A stretch of DNA of 64,000 bases from JBGTFE01 sp041747435 (GCA_041747435.1 JBGTFE010000059.1:62001-126000), one strand, 5' to 3'. Positions 1 through 8,797 are shown, counted from the first letter of the stretch. Program-made: numbers and translations. The notes: generated by a model from the sequence alone, not told the origin.

Positions 1-186
1 GAACCAAAACCGGCGTCACGATCTGACGAGCAGAAATCCTCCATAAAACCAACTTCAACGTCGGGTTTAAGACCTATCTTAAAAGACAGTATTCATAAAA
101 CCGTCGAGAAAATTTGCCTTCGCTGCGGTTCGTCATTTCCGCCGCACATCAAATTTTGCGGTCGGTGCGGAACCACTTTGGCGTAA
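1..186 (+). CDS. C-terminal fragment of a zinc-ribbon protein
   Basis: The reading frame is open from the first base and stops with TAA at 184-186, so this is the 3' end of a gene that starts outside the window. The last 24 or so residues form a treble-clef or double zinc ribbon: CLRCGSSFPPHIKFCGRCGT, with two CxxC pairs. The preceding residues are rich in S, K and P and look like a disordered linker. Such ribbons often end signalling or adaptor proteins in this lineage, and the next two genes also carry CxxC pairs. The function of the whole protein cannot be told from the fragment. Confidence 0.75.
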   Translation, partial: EPKPASRSDEQKSSIKPTSTSGLRPILKDSIHKTVEKICLRCGSSFPPHIKFCGRCGTTLA

Positions 187-312
187 GATTTCCATACTGA
201 ATTTACATTTTCTGCCTGACTCGATAAGTGAAATATATGCTGTTATGTTACTCTGTAATCGAAATTTTGTTCGATAGGGCTGATTTCGCCGAACCGATTT
301 TTTCCATTTCGT

Positions 313-807
313 ATGAAAGTTTGTCCAAATTGCCAGCAAAAATATGTCGATGACGAGTTGAATTTTTGCCTTACAGATGGCGGGATCTTGACGCCCGTCT
401 ATGACGACGCGCCGCCGACAATTTTGATGGATAAGGCGCGAACGACCGATCAAAATTGGACCGGCGAGCCGCCTTTTTCGCCACCGTGGCAGCAAAATCA
501 GCCGCTGCAACAGCAACAGAATCAGCCGTTCATGGCACCGACCTGGGCGAAGGGGCAAGATCAGACGTTGCCCACAATCGCGATGGTTCTCGGCATTTTG
601 AGCTTGCTTCTGATTTGCTGTTATGGCGGATTTTATTTCGGACTCGCGGCGTTGATCACCGGCTTTATCGGGATGTCGAACGTTAATAAAGATCCGGATA
701 CCTACGGCGGAAAAGGTTTGGCAATTGCCGGAATGATCATGGGCGGCGTGAGTTTCGCGTTTGCTGTGTTGGCGATCTTGCTTGTTTTGGCAGGAAAAAT
801 TAATTAA
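313..807 (+). CDS. Zinc-ribbon and DUF4190-type membrane protein
   Basis: 164 residues. The N-terminus (residues 4-30) is a short zinc-ribbon-like motif, CPNCQQKYVDDELNFCLTDG, with CxxC plus a single later Cys, a form common in Acidobacteriota. A Pro/Gln-rich linker (about 55-80) follows. The C-terminal half holds two hydrophobic helices (about 97-122 and 138-161) separated by NVNKDPDTYGGKGLAIAG, which matches the DUF4190 pattern of small integral membrane proteins. It is probably an inner-membrane protein with a cytoplasmic metal-binding head. No enzymatic motif is visible and the function is unknown. It lies between another zinc-ribbon protein and a kinase with its own CxxC pairs, which suggests a shared regulatory context but does not prove it. 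Confidence 0.8.
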   Translation: MKVCPNCQQKYVDDELNFCLTDGGILTPVYDDAPPTILMDKARTTDQNWTGEPPFSPPWQQNQPLQQQQNQPFMAPTWAKGQDQTLPTIAMVLGILSLLLICCYGGFYFGLAALITGFIGMSNVNKDPDTYGGKGLAIAGMIMGGVSFAFAVLAILLVLAGKIN

Positions 808-860
808 CACGAATCGCCTAAAAGTTGAAAGATCGCGCCCGAAAATAGTAAAAAATAGTA

Positions 861-2168
861 ATGCAAGTTAAATTGCGCGTGGTTTCCGGTCCTCAAACAG
901 GACGCGTTTTCACGTTTGACCAACACGAAACCTTTATCATCGGGCGAAGTGAAGACGCCCATTTTTGCTTGCCGCAAGACCGCTTTTTCTCTCGCAATCA
1001 CTGTATTTTGGAAATCGCGCCGCCGCAATGTTTTCTACGCGACCTTGGCTCACTCAATGGAACTTTTGTAAACGGCTTTCGTGTTGAAGCTGTGCATCTT
1101 AAGAACGGCGACCGCATTCAGGGCGGCGAAACGGTTTTGGAAGTTGAGGTTGGCGGCGATACGATCCGGCAGTATTCGCCCTCGGCGGGCAGTCTGCCGG
1201 CGACTACAACGTCACAAGTAATCGTCCAATGTCTGAACTGCGGCATTCCGACAAGTGCAGAAGCCTCAAATCCCGATATTAAGCTTTCTTACGTTTGCGA
1301 CGACTGCCGCGAGGAATTGAAGAAAAACCCGCAGCCGATCCCGAATTATCAAATGGTACGGGTTCTCGGACAAGGCGGAATGGGCAGTGTGATGCTTGCG
1401 CGCCACGTCACGGACGGTCGCGTCGTCGCGATAAAAACGCTGCTTCCCGAAGTTGCCGTCAGCGAACAGTCCTTGAAACGCTTCATTCGCGAGATCGAGG
1501 TTGCCGCGAGTCTCCGACACCCGCACATCGTCAGTTACATGGAACACGGAACGCATAACGGCGTCGTCTATCTCGTTACAGAATTTGTCGGCGGAATGGA
1601 TGCGGCGAAGCTTTCAAAAACTCGCGGAGGAAGATTGAGCTGTCCCGAAGTAATAAAGATAATCGAACAAACGCTTTCGGCGTTGGATTTTGCGCATTCT
1701 CTCGGATTTATTCATCGTGACATAAAGGAGCAAAACATTCTTGTGGATGGAACTTTTCCGAATTATACGGCAAAACTTACGGATTTTGGTCTTGCGAAAA
1801 GCTTCAAACAGACAGGAATGAGCGGCGTTACAATGGTTGGGGATGTCGCCGGAACGATCGCATATATGCCGCCGGAACAAGTAAGAGATTTTAAAGAGGT
1901 TCGCCCGCCGTCCGACATTTACGCGATCGGAATGACGGCATACAGTCTTTTGACCGGCTCTCATGCGCTTGATATAAGCCCGCGCGCCGGAATCGCCGAA
2001 ACCGTAAAAGCGATCTTCGAAAAGCCGATAGTTCCGTTGACGACTCGGAATGCAGAAGTTCCACCCGCCGTCGCGCATGTTATTGAAACCGCGATCGCTA
2101 AAGATGTATCACAACGTTGGCGTTCCGCGGGCGAAATGCGTGATGCGCTGCTGAGAGCTGGGTCTTAA
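861..2168 (+). CDS. FHA domain-zinc ribbon-Ser/Thr protein kinase
   Basis: 435 residues in three parts. Residues 1-100 are an FHA phosphothreonine-binding domain (IIGRS at 27-31, SRNH at 44-47, LGSLNGTFVNG at 62-72). Residues 124-149 hold two CxxC pairs (C124/C127 and C146/C149), a likely zinc ribbon. Residues 163-430 are a Hanks-type kinase: glycine loop GQGGMG after L169, ATP lysine in VAIK (K192), catalytic HRD at 285-287, DFG at 308-310 and PPEQ at 337-340. All catalytic residues are present, but the usual HRDxKPxN reads HRDIKEQN, with Glu in place of Pro. There is no transmembrane segment or extracellular sensor, so it is predicted to be cytoplasmic. FHA binding of phosphoproteins probably guides substrate choice. 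It is convergent with yihY, which ends 10 bases away. Confidence 0.92.
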   Translation: MQVKLRVVSGPQTGRVFTFDQHETFIIGRSEDAHFCLPQDRFFSRNHCILEIAPPQCFLRDLGSLNGTFVNGFRVEAVHLKNGDRIQGGETVLEVEVGGDTIRQYSPSAGSLPATTTSQVIVQCLNCGIPTSAEASNPDIKLSYVCDDCREELKKNPQPIPNYQMVRVLGQGGMGSVMLARHVTDGRVVAIKTLLPEVAVSEQSLKRFIREIEVAASLRHPHIVSYMEHGTHNGVVYLVTEFVGGMDAAKLSKTRGGRLSCPEVIKIIEQTLSALDFAHSLGFIHRDIKEQNILVDGTFPNYTAKLTDFGLAKSFKQTGMSGVTMVGDVAGTIAYMPPEQVRDFKEVRPPSDIYAIGMTAYSLLTGSHALDISPRAGIAETVKAIFEKPIVPLTTRNAEVPPAVAHVIETAIAKDVSQRWRSAGEMRDALLRAGS

Positions 2169-2178
2169 AAATATCTGT

Positions 2179-3090
2179 TCAGTTAATCAGACTTTCATTC
2201 TCACTTTCAATTTCCTCGGCTTCAATCGTCCCCTCAACCGTCGCCGCGTCAGAAAATTCCGTCAAAACTGCATTGATCGCTCCGCCGATCAGGATCACCA
2301 GCGCTGTGAGATAAAGCCACAGCATCAGAATTATGACCGCGCCAAGCGAGCCGTAGGTACGGTCGTAAGAGTTGAAAAATCCGAGATAAAGTCGAAAGCC
2401 GTAAGAAAGCAGCAGCCATAAGATAATGCCGACTATTGCGCCCGGTGTGATCCATACCCATCTCAGCTTTTTGTGATAAGGAAGAAAATTGTAGATCAGA
2501 GCAAAGGTCGTGATCAAAACTACAAGAATTGTGATCCACTGCAAAATTCCGAGAAAAATGGGCGAGGAGATCGAAAAACTGATTGAACTCAAAATCGCTG
2601 AAATGAATCGCCCTCCGTAGAAAATTATGCCGAGCGCAATCGTGATAAGAATTGCCAAGCCGAACGTCATTAATAGCGCGAGCAGCTTCGTTTTCCACCA
2701 AGCGCGTGTTTCTCTCAGCCTATAAATTGCATTGAGTTCGGTTCTTATTCCGTCGATACCCGCAGAAGCCGCCCAAAGCGCCACCAAAATTCCCAGCGTC
2801 AGTTTGCCGCTCGAGCTGTTCGCCGTTACCTCGGAAATCGTGTTTTGTACTAGAATAAACGCCGAAATCGGCATGATCTGGCGCAAATATAAGAATAACT
2901 CGCCGCGCAGATCGTCGGCGGCGGAAAGAATAAATCCAAAAAGGGTGACCAGAAAAAGTAAAAGTGGAAACAACGCGAACGTAAAGTAGAATGCGACTTG
3001 AGCGGCGCTGCTCAATAGATCTTCTTCTTCGAAAGCCTTTTCATAAAGGCGTATGAAGAAATCTTTGAACGAGAAATTTTGCTTAAACAT
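2179..3090 (-). CDS. YihY/BrkB family membrane protein
   Basis: 303 residues from the chosen ATG. It is a polytopic inner-membrane protein of the YihY/BrkB (UPF0761) family, once misnamed ribonuclease BN. Family signs are the N-terminal LSSAAQVAFYFTFALFPLLL segment, six hydrophobic helices, and the late YDRTYGSLGAVIILMLWLYL block. The C-terminal tail is acidic (EAEEIESENES). An upstream in-frame ATG at 3120 exists. I prefer 3090 because ATGTTTAA there overlaps the alr stop by 8 bases, a typical coupling arrangement, and the protein then starts MFKQNFSFKDFF as relatives do. It is co-transcribed with alr. The family's substrate is not established. Confidence 0.85.
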   Translation of the reverse strand: MFKQNFSFKDFFIRLYEKAFEEEDLLSSAAQVAFYFTFALFPLLLFLVTLFGFILSAADDLRGELFLYLRQIMPISAFILVQNTISEVTANSSSGKLTLGILVALWAASAGIDGIRTELNAIYRLRETRAWWKTKLLALLMTFGLAILITIALGIIFYGGRFISAILSSISFSISSPIFLGILQWITILVVLITTFALIYNFLPYHKKLRWVWITPGAIVGIILWLLLSYGFRLYLGFFNSYDRTYGSLGAVIILMLWLYLTALVILIGGAINAVLTEFSDAATVEGTIEAEEIESENESLIN

Positions 3091-4216
3091 ACTTTCGCGG
3101 CACGCGGCGATTAATTCCACAAGTTATTTCATATGAAATAGTTCCGGTTTTTTTTGCGAGCTCCTCCGCAGTTATTTTCAAATTTCCCGCTGTGCCGATC
3201 AAGACAACCTCGTCTCCGAGCTGAACATTCGGAACTTGTGTAACATCAAGAATCGTCCAGTCCATTGAGATCCTGCCGACGACCGGAACTTCCGCGCCGC
3301 GAACCAGCGCTCTGCCGCAGTTTGAAAGGAGCCTGCTGTAGCCGTCCTGATAGCCTATCGGAATTGTGGCAACTAGCGAGTCGTTTTCGGTTCTAAATGT
3401 ACGTCCATAACCTAAAGTGTCGCCTTTAGGAACCATTTTTAAATGACTGATTTCAGTATGCAAAGACATCACCGGTCGCAGCTCGGGCAATTCGATATCA
3501 TGCGGCAAAACGTCACCACCCAGACCGTAGAGAACTCCGCCGAGACGAACCATATTTCCGCGAGAATTTTGACGTGCGATCGCGCCCGGAGAATTCGCCA
3601 GATCCTTAAATTTTGGTTCGAAGCCGTTCTCTTCAAAGATTTTAACCCCATTGGCAAATCTTTGAATCTGCACGTCGGTGAAATTATCGTCCAGATCGTC
3701 TGCGGAAGCGAAATGCGTCATGAGTCCGTCAAGGTTCAAATTGTGAAATTGCTTCAGCTTTGCCGCGAATTCGGCGACCTCGTCAAAACGAACACCTATT
3801 CTGCCCATTCCGGTATCGATCTTGACATGAATATTTGAGCGGACGCCTTTTTCTTTGGCAGCGCGGTCGAATTTCGCGGCGAGATCCAAATTGTAAATCA
3901 CCGGCGTCAGATCGTTTTCGAGCAGCAAACTTTCCTGCCCGGACCAGAAGCTCCCAAGACAAAGAATCGGCGTTTTAATGCCGCTTTCGCGCAGCTCTAA
4001 GCCTTCTTCCGGCAGTGCGACGCCGAACCAGTCAATTCCCGCTTCTTCCAGTTTTTTCGCGCAGCGAACTGCGCCGTGTCCATACGCGTCGGCTTTGACG
4101 ACAGCCATATAGCGAATATTTTCGGCGATAAAGCGTTTTACGGAATAAAAATTAAAGGCAAGATTGTTGAGATCGATCTCAGTCCAAGTCGGTCGCTCAA
4201 GAGTAGTTTCGGGCAT
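3083..4216 (-). CDS. alr: Alanine racemase
   Basis: 377 residues, the normal length. This is a PLP enzyme that interconverts L- and D-alanine, supplying D-Ala for peptidoglycan. The PLP lysine sits in AVVKADAYGHG (about residues 37-48). The second-domain catalytic tyrosine is in LGYGRTFRT (about 269). Other family blocks present are GGVLYGLGG, PIGYQDGYSRLL and GRISMDWTILDV. It starts 16 bases downstream of the carboxyltransferase gene and overlaps yihY by 8 bases, so it sits in the middle of a minus-strand operon. Confidence 0.97.
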   Translation of the reverse strand: MPETTLERPTWTEIDLNNLAFNFYSVKRFIAENIRYMAVVKADAYGHGAVRCAKKLEEAGIDWFGVALPEEGLELRESGIKTPILCLGSFWSGQESLLLENDLTPVIYNLDLAAKFDRAAKEKGVRSNIHVKIDTGMGRIGVRFDEVAEFAAKLKQFHNLNLDGLMTHFASADDLDDNFTDVQIQRFANGVKIFEENGFEPKFKDLANSPGAIARQNSRGNMVRLGGVLYGLGGDVLPHDIELPELRPVMSLHTEISHLKMVPKGDTLGYGRTFRTENDSLVATIPIGYQDGYSRLLSNCGRALVRGAEVPVVGRISMDWTILDVTQVPNVQLGDEVVLIGTAGNLKITAEELAKKTGTISYEITCGINRRVPRKYV

Positions 4217-4232
4217 TATTTTAGCTGCAATT

Positions 4233-5795
4233 CTAAAGCGGAATGTTGCCGTGCTTTTTCGGCGGATTCGAATCGCGTTTGTTTTGCAAAAGCGACAAAG
4301 CGCGAATCAGTTTCGGACGCGTGATCGCAGGCTCGATCACTTCATCGACAAATCCTTTTTCAGCCGCGACGTACGGATTTGCAAATTTTTCGTTGAATTC
4401 ATCGACCAGCTTTTGCCGATTTTCTTCCGGATTTGTCGTATCAGCCAATTCCTTTCGGTACAAAACGCCCACGGCGCCTTCCGCGCCCATTACGGCGATT
4501 TCCGCGGTCGGATATGCGAAATTGATATCGGTACGAATATGTTTCGAAGCCATAACGCAATACGCGCCGCCGTACGCTTTGCGCGTGATCACGGTTATTT
4601 TCGGTACGGTCGCCTCGGCAAACGCATAGAGAAGCTTGGCGCCGTGTTTGATTATCCCGAAATGTTCCTGGTTCACGCCCGGAAGAAAACCCGGAACGTC
4701 TTCAAACGTGATCAGCGGAATATTAAAGCAATCGCAAAAGCGAACGAACCGCGCTGCTTTTACTGAGGCGTCGATATCCAAAACACCGGCGAGAAAAGCC
4801 GGTTGATTGGCGACAATTCCCACCGAATATCCGCCTAAGCGCGCAAATCCGATCACGATATTCGGCGCGAAATGTTCCTGGACTTCAAAAAAGTAATTTT
4901 CGTCGGCGACGGTATGAATAATGTCGCGAATATCATACGGCTGCGTCGAGGTCTCGGGAACGATCGAATTTAATTTTTCATCGGTTCGATTTGAAGGATC
5001 GCTCGTCGAAATGAATGGTGGATTGTCGAGATTATTCGAAGGAATGAACGATAGCAGCTCACGCGTTAGTCTCAAACAATGCTCATCGGAATCAGCCGCA
5101 AAATGCGCGACGCCGCTTTTCTGATTGTGCGTCATGGCGCCGCCGAGTTCGTCCTTCGTAACTTCTTCGTGCGTGACAGTCTTTATCACGTCCGGTCCGG
5201 TGATGAACATATACGACGTGTTTTTCACCATGATATTAAAATCGGTGATCGCGGGCGAATAAACCGCGCCGCCTGCGCACGGACCCAGAATGCAGCTGAT
5301 CTGCGGAACAACGCCGCTGGCAAGTGTATTTCGCAGGAAAATGTCGGCGTAACCGCCAAGCGAAACAACGCCTTCTTGAATCCGTGCGCCGCCGGAATCG
5401 TTCAGTCCGATTATCGGAGCGCCGGTTTTCATCGCCAGATCCATTACTTTGCAAATTTTCTGAGCGTGAGTTTCCGAAAGAGAACCGCCGAAAACCGTGA
5501 AATCCTGTGCGAAAACGAAAACTTCGCGCCCGTCCACTAAACCGTGTCCGGTAACGACACCGTCGCCAAGGTATTTCTGTTTTTCCAATCCGAAATCCTG
5601 CGAGCGATGAACGACAAATTTATCAAATTCCTCAAAGGAGCCTTCATCGAGAAAAAAATCGATCCGTTCACGCGCAGTCATTTTGCCGGAAGCTCTTTGT
5701 TTTTCAAGCCGCGCATCTCCGCCTCCTTGCTCGGCAAGCCGCGATTTTTCCTTTAGACGCGCTAGTTTATCCGATGATTTTGTTTGCGGCTTCAT
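4233..5795 (-). CDS. Acyl-CoA carboxylase, carboxyltransferase (beta) subunit
   Basis: 520 residues. It is the carboxyltransferase subunit of a biotin-dependent acyl-CoA carboxylase, most like propionyl-CoA carboxylase beta or methylmalonyl-CoA decarboxylase alpha. It moves a carboxyl group from carboxybiotin to an acyl-CoA. Typical blocks are KMTARERIDFFLDEGSFEE, the oxyanion-hole loop SGGARIQEGV, CAGGAVYSPA, FEDVPGFLPG, and RKAYGGAYCVM near the C-terminus. The open frame extends upstream to a TTG at 5831. The ATG at 5795 is preferred because it gives the usual N-terminus and has AAGG just upstream, though only about 3 bases away. No biotin carboxylase or biotin carrier gene is in the window, so its partners must be encoded elsewhere. 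The substrate chain length cannot be read from sequence. Confidence 0.93.
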   Translation of the reverse strand: MKPQTKSSDKLARLKEKSRLAEQGGGDARLEKQRASGKMTARERIDFFLDEGSFEEFDKFVVHRSQDFGLEKQKYLGDGVVTGHGLVDGREVFVFAQDFTVFGGSLSETHAQKICKVMDLAMKTGAPIIGLNDSGGARIQEGVVSLGGYADIFLRNTLASGVVPQISCILGPCAGGAVYSPAITDFNIMVKNTSYMFITGPDVIKTVTHEEVTKDELGGAMTHNQKSGVAHFAADSDEHCLRLTRELLSFIPSNNLDNPPFISTSDPSNRTDEKLNSIVPETSTQPYDIRDIIHTVADENYFFEVQEHFAPNIVIGFARLGGYSVGIVANQPAFLAGVLDIDASVKAARFVRFCDCFNIPLITFEDVPGFLPGVNQEHFGIIKHGAKLLYAFAEATVPKITVITRKAYGGAYCVMASKHIRTDINFAYPTAEIAVMGAEGAVGVLYRKELADTTNPEENRQKLVDEFNEKFANPYVAAEKGFVDEVIEPAITRPKLIRALSLLQNKRDSNPPKKHGNIPL

Positions 5796-5844
5796 AGACC
5801 TTAAGTTTATGAATTTAGTTTGAATTCTCAAGTCAGAAATATTG

Positions 5845-5869
5845 ATTTTTGAGCGATACGATCAAAAAT
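5845..5869 (-). terminator. Possible weak hairpin terminator
   Basis: An 8-base inverted repeat (5845-5852 with 5862-5869, 9-base loop) overlaps the stop codon of the coiled-coil protein gene. On the minus strand it is followed by CAATATTTC, only moderately T-rich. The stem is A/T-rich and the T-tract poor, so it may be an attenuator or chance. Confidence 0.3.
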
Positions 5870-6470
5870 TCGATATCTCTTGGCGAACTTGATTAAGCAG
5901 ATTTCGTCTGAAGCCCTGTGCAAATTGTTCCGTTTGCCGCAAATTTTCCGTGATCTGAGCCCGGCTGTTCTCGACCTCAACGAGCGTATTTTTCAAAACA
6001 TTGCGTTCGGTTTCGAGCGCCAGCCTACGCACGGATCGCAGTTCTTCTGTCTTCGTCGTTCCCTGAAGTTGAATGCTCCGATCTATATTTTCCGGTCGTA
6101 GATCAAATTCGATCTGAATGATCCGCCGCCGAATCGTCGCTTCGCGTTCGCCGGTTTCAATTAGCGATTTTCGCAGCGTTGACGCGAGCTGCTCGGTTTG
6201 ATTTAAGACTTCATAGCCGAAAAGAAGTTTTTGCTGTCTTTCGCTAAGTTGAATTCCTTTGTATTTGTTAAGATTTTCGAGAAATTCGTTCAGCCGTTGG
6301 TTAAAAATCAGAAGTGATTTGGAAATTTTTTCGAGCTCGGTCGTAATTGTTTCAAGAGACTGCTGCGTTTGAGACTCGCTGACCGCCGAATTTTTCTGAG
6401 TGCCTTGACCGAACAAAATACCGGAAAATAAGAAGAAAACGATCGTAAAAAAGAACACTTTGTTTTTCAT
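5862..6470 (-). CDS. Secreted coiled-coil protein, function unknown
   Basis: 202 residues. It starts with a clear Sec signal peptide (MKNKVFFFTIVFFLFSGILFGQG, cleavage likely after about residue 21). The rest is almost wholly helical and charged, with heptad-like runs from about residues 35 to 195 rich in E, Q, R and L (for example LNEFLENLNKYKGIQLSERQ). There are no cysteines and no enzymatic motif. It is probably a periplasmic coiled-coil protein. I do not recognise a named family. It stands between the carboxyltransferase gene and the uspA operon, with a 59-base leader that shows no strong promoter. Confidence 0.7.
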   Translation of the reverse strand: MKNKVFFFTIVFFLFSGILFGQGTQKNSAVSESQTQQSLETITTELEKISKSLLIFNQRLNEFLENLNKYKGIQLSERQQKLLFGYEVLNQTEQLASTLRKSLIETGEREATIRRRIIQIEFDLRPENIDRSIQLQGTTKTEELRSVRRLALETERNVLKNTLVEVENSRAQITENLRQTEQFAQGFRRNLLNQVRQEISNF

Positions 6471-6529
6471 TTAGATTTCTCCGAGACAGTTTTCTATGAC
6501 ACGATTTTGATAGATATTAGTTGCATAAC

Positions 6530-7009
6530 TCAAGGAAATGGCAGCTTTTTGCGACAAATCATTTCCCGGAGCTCTTCCAAAGTCTGGTTAACTTTCAGCT
6601 TTAGAACGTCCGAATAATCATAAAGTTTTGAATGCTCCTCGAATTCATCGACATCCAAGATTTCAAATGAAAAATCTTTTCGCACCAAAATATCGATATC
6701 CAGATCGATATAATCGAGCACGTCATTTTCAAATTTGGGCGGCATATTCACGTTGCAGTAAAAGTTCTTGAAAGTGCCGTCCGGCTCGTGAAATCGAAAA
6801 ATACTGTACCAGCGGTCGAGCCAAAAGAATTCCTCGCTCATTGTGCCGCACACTATTTCGCCTAAATGCGGATGAACTATTTTCTTGTCAAATTCGCCGG
6901 TAAGAACGAGAAGGGAATCGCGGAGTGTTTTCAGTTCGGCTTGCCACGTTCGATGAATTTTGCCGTCAAATTTTCGGGAATTAACGGTAACAATCTGTTT
7001 TCCGCGCAT
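6530..7009 (-). CDS. DUF402 family protein (nucleotide phosphatase-like fold)
   Basis: 159 residues. It matches the DUF402 family, whose characterised members include nucleoside di/triphosphate phosphatases (Ntdp of Staphylococcus) and FomD. Typical features are the central block WYSIFRFHEPDGTFKNFYCN, followed by NMPPKF and the acidic YIDLDIDILV with conserved Asp residues that bind divalent metal. A TTG lies one codon upstream. The ATG at 7009 overlaps the stop of the hydrolase gene as TGATG, so translation is probably coupled. Family membership is fairly sure; the substrate is not known. Confidence 0.82.
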   Translation of the reverse strand: MRGKQIVTVNSRKFDGKIHRTWQAELKTLRDSLLVLTGEFDKKIVHPHLGEIVCGTMSEEFFWLDRWYSIFRFHEPDGTFKNFYCNVNMPPKFENDVLDYIDLDIDILVRKDFSFEILDVDEFEEHSKLYDYSDVLKLKVNQTLEELREMICRKKLPFP

Positions 7010-7785
7010 CAAATTTCAATTGTTTTAATAAAATTTGTCAAGACGCTATTAAATCTCTCGGGCTGTTCCAAGTTTGAATAATGCCCCGCGCTTTCAATAA
7101 CAGAAAGCGACGCATTCGGTATTCTATCGCGCATTTTGTAAGCCATTTCGAGGTTTGTGACCTTGTCTTCTTCGCCAAAGATCAACTGGGTGGGAACCGA
7201 AATTCGTTCCAAAAGATGATTGTTGTCCGCACGCTGCGCCATTCCGCGCAATGCCGCAATTGCCGCCTTCGCGTCAGCCGCGCGAAACATTTCCTCGAGC
7301 GATTCCACCAATTCCTTTTTGTTTTCCTTTGTATCTTCGGAAATGAGCTTTGGTAAAAGTTCGTCGATCAGAACGTCGGCGCCCTCTTTTTGAATTTTTT
7401 CGATCAACTCGAAACGAGAACTGCGCGTTACTTCCGAATCGTTTCCGGCGTGAGTGTCGCAAAAAACAAGCGCCGCGATTTTTTCGGGCAAGAGTTTTAA
7501 AAATTCGAAAGCCACGTATCCGCCCATCGAGAGTCCGATAATAACGGCACGCTCGATCTTTAGAGCGTCAAGCAATCCGGCGACATCGCCAGACATATCT
7601 TCCATCGAGTTTATATCGGAAAAATCATGAGTTTCGCCAAATCCACGCAAATCCGGAATGATTAGACGGCAGCGTTCTGATGTCAGCGCCGCGATTTGCG
7701 GTTTCCACATCGCGCGTGAAAGCGGGAATGCGTGCAGCAGAACAACCGTTTTCCCATCGCCGATATCGTCAAAAGCAAGATTCAT
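7009..7785 (-). CDS. Alpha/beta hydrolase
   Basis: 258 residues. It is a cytoplasmic alpha/beta-hydrolase fold enzyme, closest in style to 3-oxoadipate enol-lactonase and related esterases. It shows the oxyanion HAF motif (VVLLHAFPLSRAMW), the nucleophile elbow GLSMGGY (Ser about 86), the acid in FGEEDKVT and the catalytic His in ESAGHYSN. The frame is open further upstream through uspA, but the start at 7785 is clear: it lies 2 bases after the uspA stop and has GAGGAAAG as ribosome-binding site, inside the end of uspA. It is the middle gene of uspA-hydrolase-DUF402. No aromatic-catabolism genes surround it, so the lactonase role is not supported by context. Confidence 0.9.
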   Translation of the reverse strand: MNLAFDDIGDGKTVVLLHAFPLSRAMWKPQIAALTSERCRLIIPDLRGFGETHDFSDINSMEDMSGDVAGLLDALKIERAVIIGLSMGGYVAFEFLKLLPEKIAALVFCDTHAGNDSEVTRSSRFELIEKIQKEGADVLIDELLPKLISEDTKENKKELVESLEEMFRAADAKAAIAALRGMAQRADNNHLLERISVPTQLIFGEEDKVTNLEMAYKMRDRIPNASLSVIESAGHYSNLEQPERFNSVLTNFIKTIEI

Positions 7786-7787
7786 AT

Positions 7788-8255
7788 CTAGCTTTCCTCG
7801 CCTGCGTGCGGGCTTCGCACGACGACCACCGAGCAAGGTGAATGGTGAACCACCGAATCTGAAACCGAACCCAGCAGCAATCGCTCCCACCTGTTGTAAC
7901 CGTGCGAACCGACGACGATCAGATCGGCGCGCATTTCTTCGGCAGTTTCTACGATACGACTTTCCGGCGAACCGAGAAGGACTTCGGTCGAAATGTTTAT
8001 TTTCTTATCCGCAACTGAGCGTTGAATTTTATTTCTTGCCGTTTCGAGAACCGTTTCGGCGTTTTCCTGTGCAGTTTTTTCGATTTCGGCGGTCGTCGGC
8101 AAATAACCGGCATAAACATCGACCGAAAGAGGCACTGCCATATCAACGACAGAAACAATTTTAATTTCGTCGCCCGCGGATAATCTCAAATTGTCGATCA
8201 TATCGATGGCGGAATCACTGTGTTTTGTTCCGTCCGTCGCAAGCAAGATCTTCAT
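7788..8255 (-). CDS. Universal stress protein (UspA family)
   Basis: 155 residues, a single Usp domain. The N-terminus MKILLATDGTKHSDSAIDM is typical. The ATP-binding signature G-x2-G-x9-G-S is intact (VVGSHGYNRWERLLLGSVSD), and the last strand SPCSVVVVR closes the fold, so an ATP-binding form is likely. It has a strong ribosome-binding site (GGAGG, 7 bases before ATG). It is first in a three-gene operon with the hydrolase and DUF402 genes. Confidence 0.95.
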   Translation of the reverse strand: MKILLATDGTKHSDSAIDMIDNLRLSAGDEIKIVSVVDMAVPLSVDVYAGYLPTTAEIEKTAQENAETVLETARNKIQRSVADKKINISTEVLLGSPESRIVETAEEMRADLIVVGSHGYNRWERLLLGSVSDSVVHHSPCSVVVVRSPHAGEES

Positions 8256-8287
8256 AACGCCACCTCCAAAATTAACGAATTAGCTCC

Positions 8288-8316
8288 ATTTTACACCCGC
8301 CGATGCAGAATTTGAA
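8288..8316 (-). promoter_or_regulatory. Candidate sigma70 promoter of the uspA operon
   Basis: On the minus strand TTCAAA (8311-8316) and TAAAAT (8288-8293) are separated by 17 bases, about 33 bases upstream of the uspA ATG. The -10 box matches 5 of 6 consensus bases and the -35 box 4 of 6. Confidence 0.4.
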
Positions 8317-8353
8317 AAGACCGAAATACTAACTACTGCGGGAACCTGTCGAC

Positions 8354-8773
8354 TTATGCGGCATGTTCCTTGATCTTTTCGCACAACTGCAAAAATATCA
8401 GACGCTCGGTTTCCGTTAGACCGGCAAAAAAGTCTCGCTCAAGTTCCTGAAACAATTCCAAGAACGATGTTTCTGCGTCGCGTCCTTTGGAAGTTAAAAA
8501 AACCCGAGTTACGCGGTTGTCTTTTTCCGACTGCACGATTTGAACAAAATCATTTTCAGATAAGTTTTTTACCATTTTACTTATCGTCGGCGGGGAAAGG
8601 ATCAGATTTCCCGCGAGTTCAGTCTGGCTTTGCCCGTCAGTTTTCCATAACGAGATCAGAATAAAGACCTGCCCATAATGCAGGTTGATCTTATTCATTT
8701 CGCGCTCAAATTTAACCCTGTAAATATTGGCAGTCTGTAAAAACAAGTAACTTACCGTCTTTTCGAACTCCAT
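8354..8773 (-). CDS. MarR family transcriptional regulator
   Basis: 139 residues, the usual MarR length. It has a winged helix-turn-helix with LAGNLILSPPTISKMVKNL as recognition region (about residues 59-78) and the wing DNRVTRVFLTSKGRDAE. It is a dimeric DNA-binding regulator whose ligand is unknown. It is a single-gene unit: uspA downstream has its own leader, and upstream is a terminator. An inverted repeat at 8798-8811, just before the start, may be its own operator. It could also act on uspA, but nothing in the sequence shows this. Confidence 0.92.
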   Translation of the reverse strand: MEFEKTVSYLFLQTANIYRVKFEREMNKINLHYGQVFILISLWKTDGQSQTELAGNLILSPPTISKMVKNLSENDFVQIVQSEKDNRVTRVFLTSKGRDAETSFLELFQELERDFFAGLTETERLIFLQLCEKIKEHAA

Positions 8774-8797
8774 TAGTTAGTATGGTAATGAAATTTG

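Noticed and set aside
133..810. 225-residue open frame on the minus strand over the zinc-ribbon/DUF4190 gene
   Set aside because: It is antisense to genes with recognisable domains, is rich in Arg, Gln and His, and has no domain signal.
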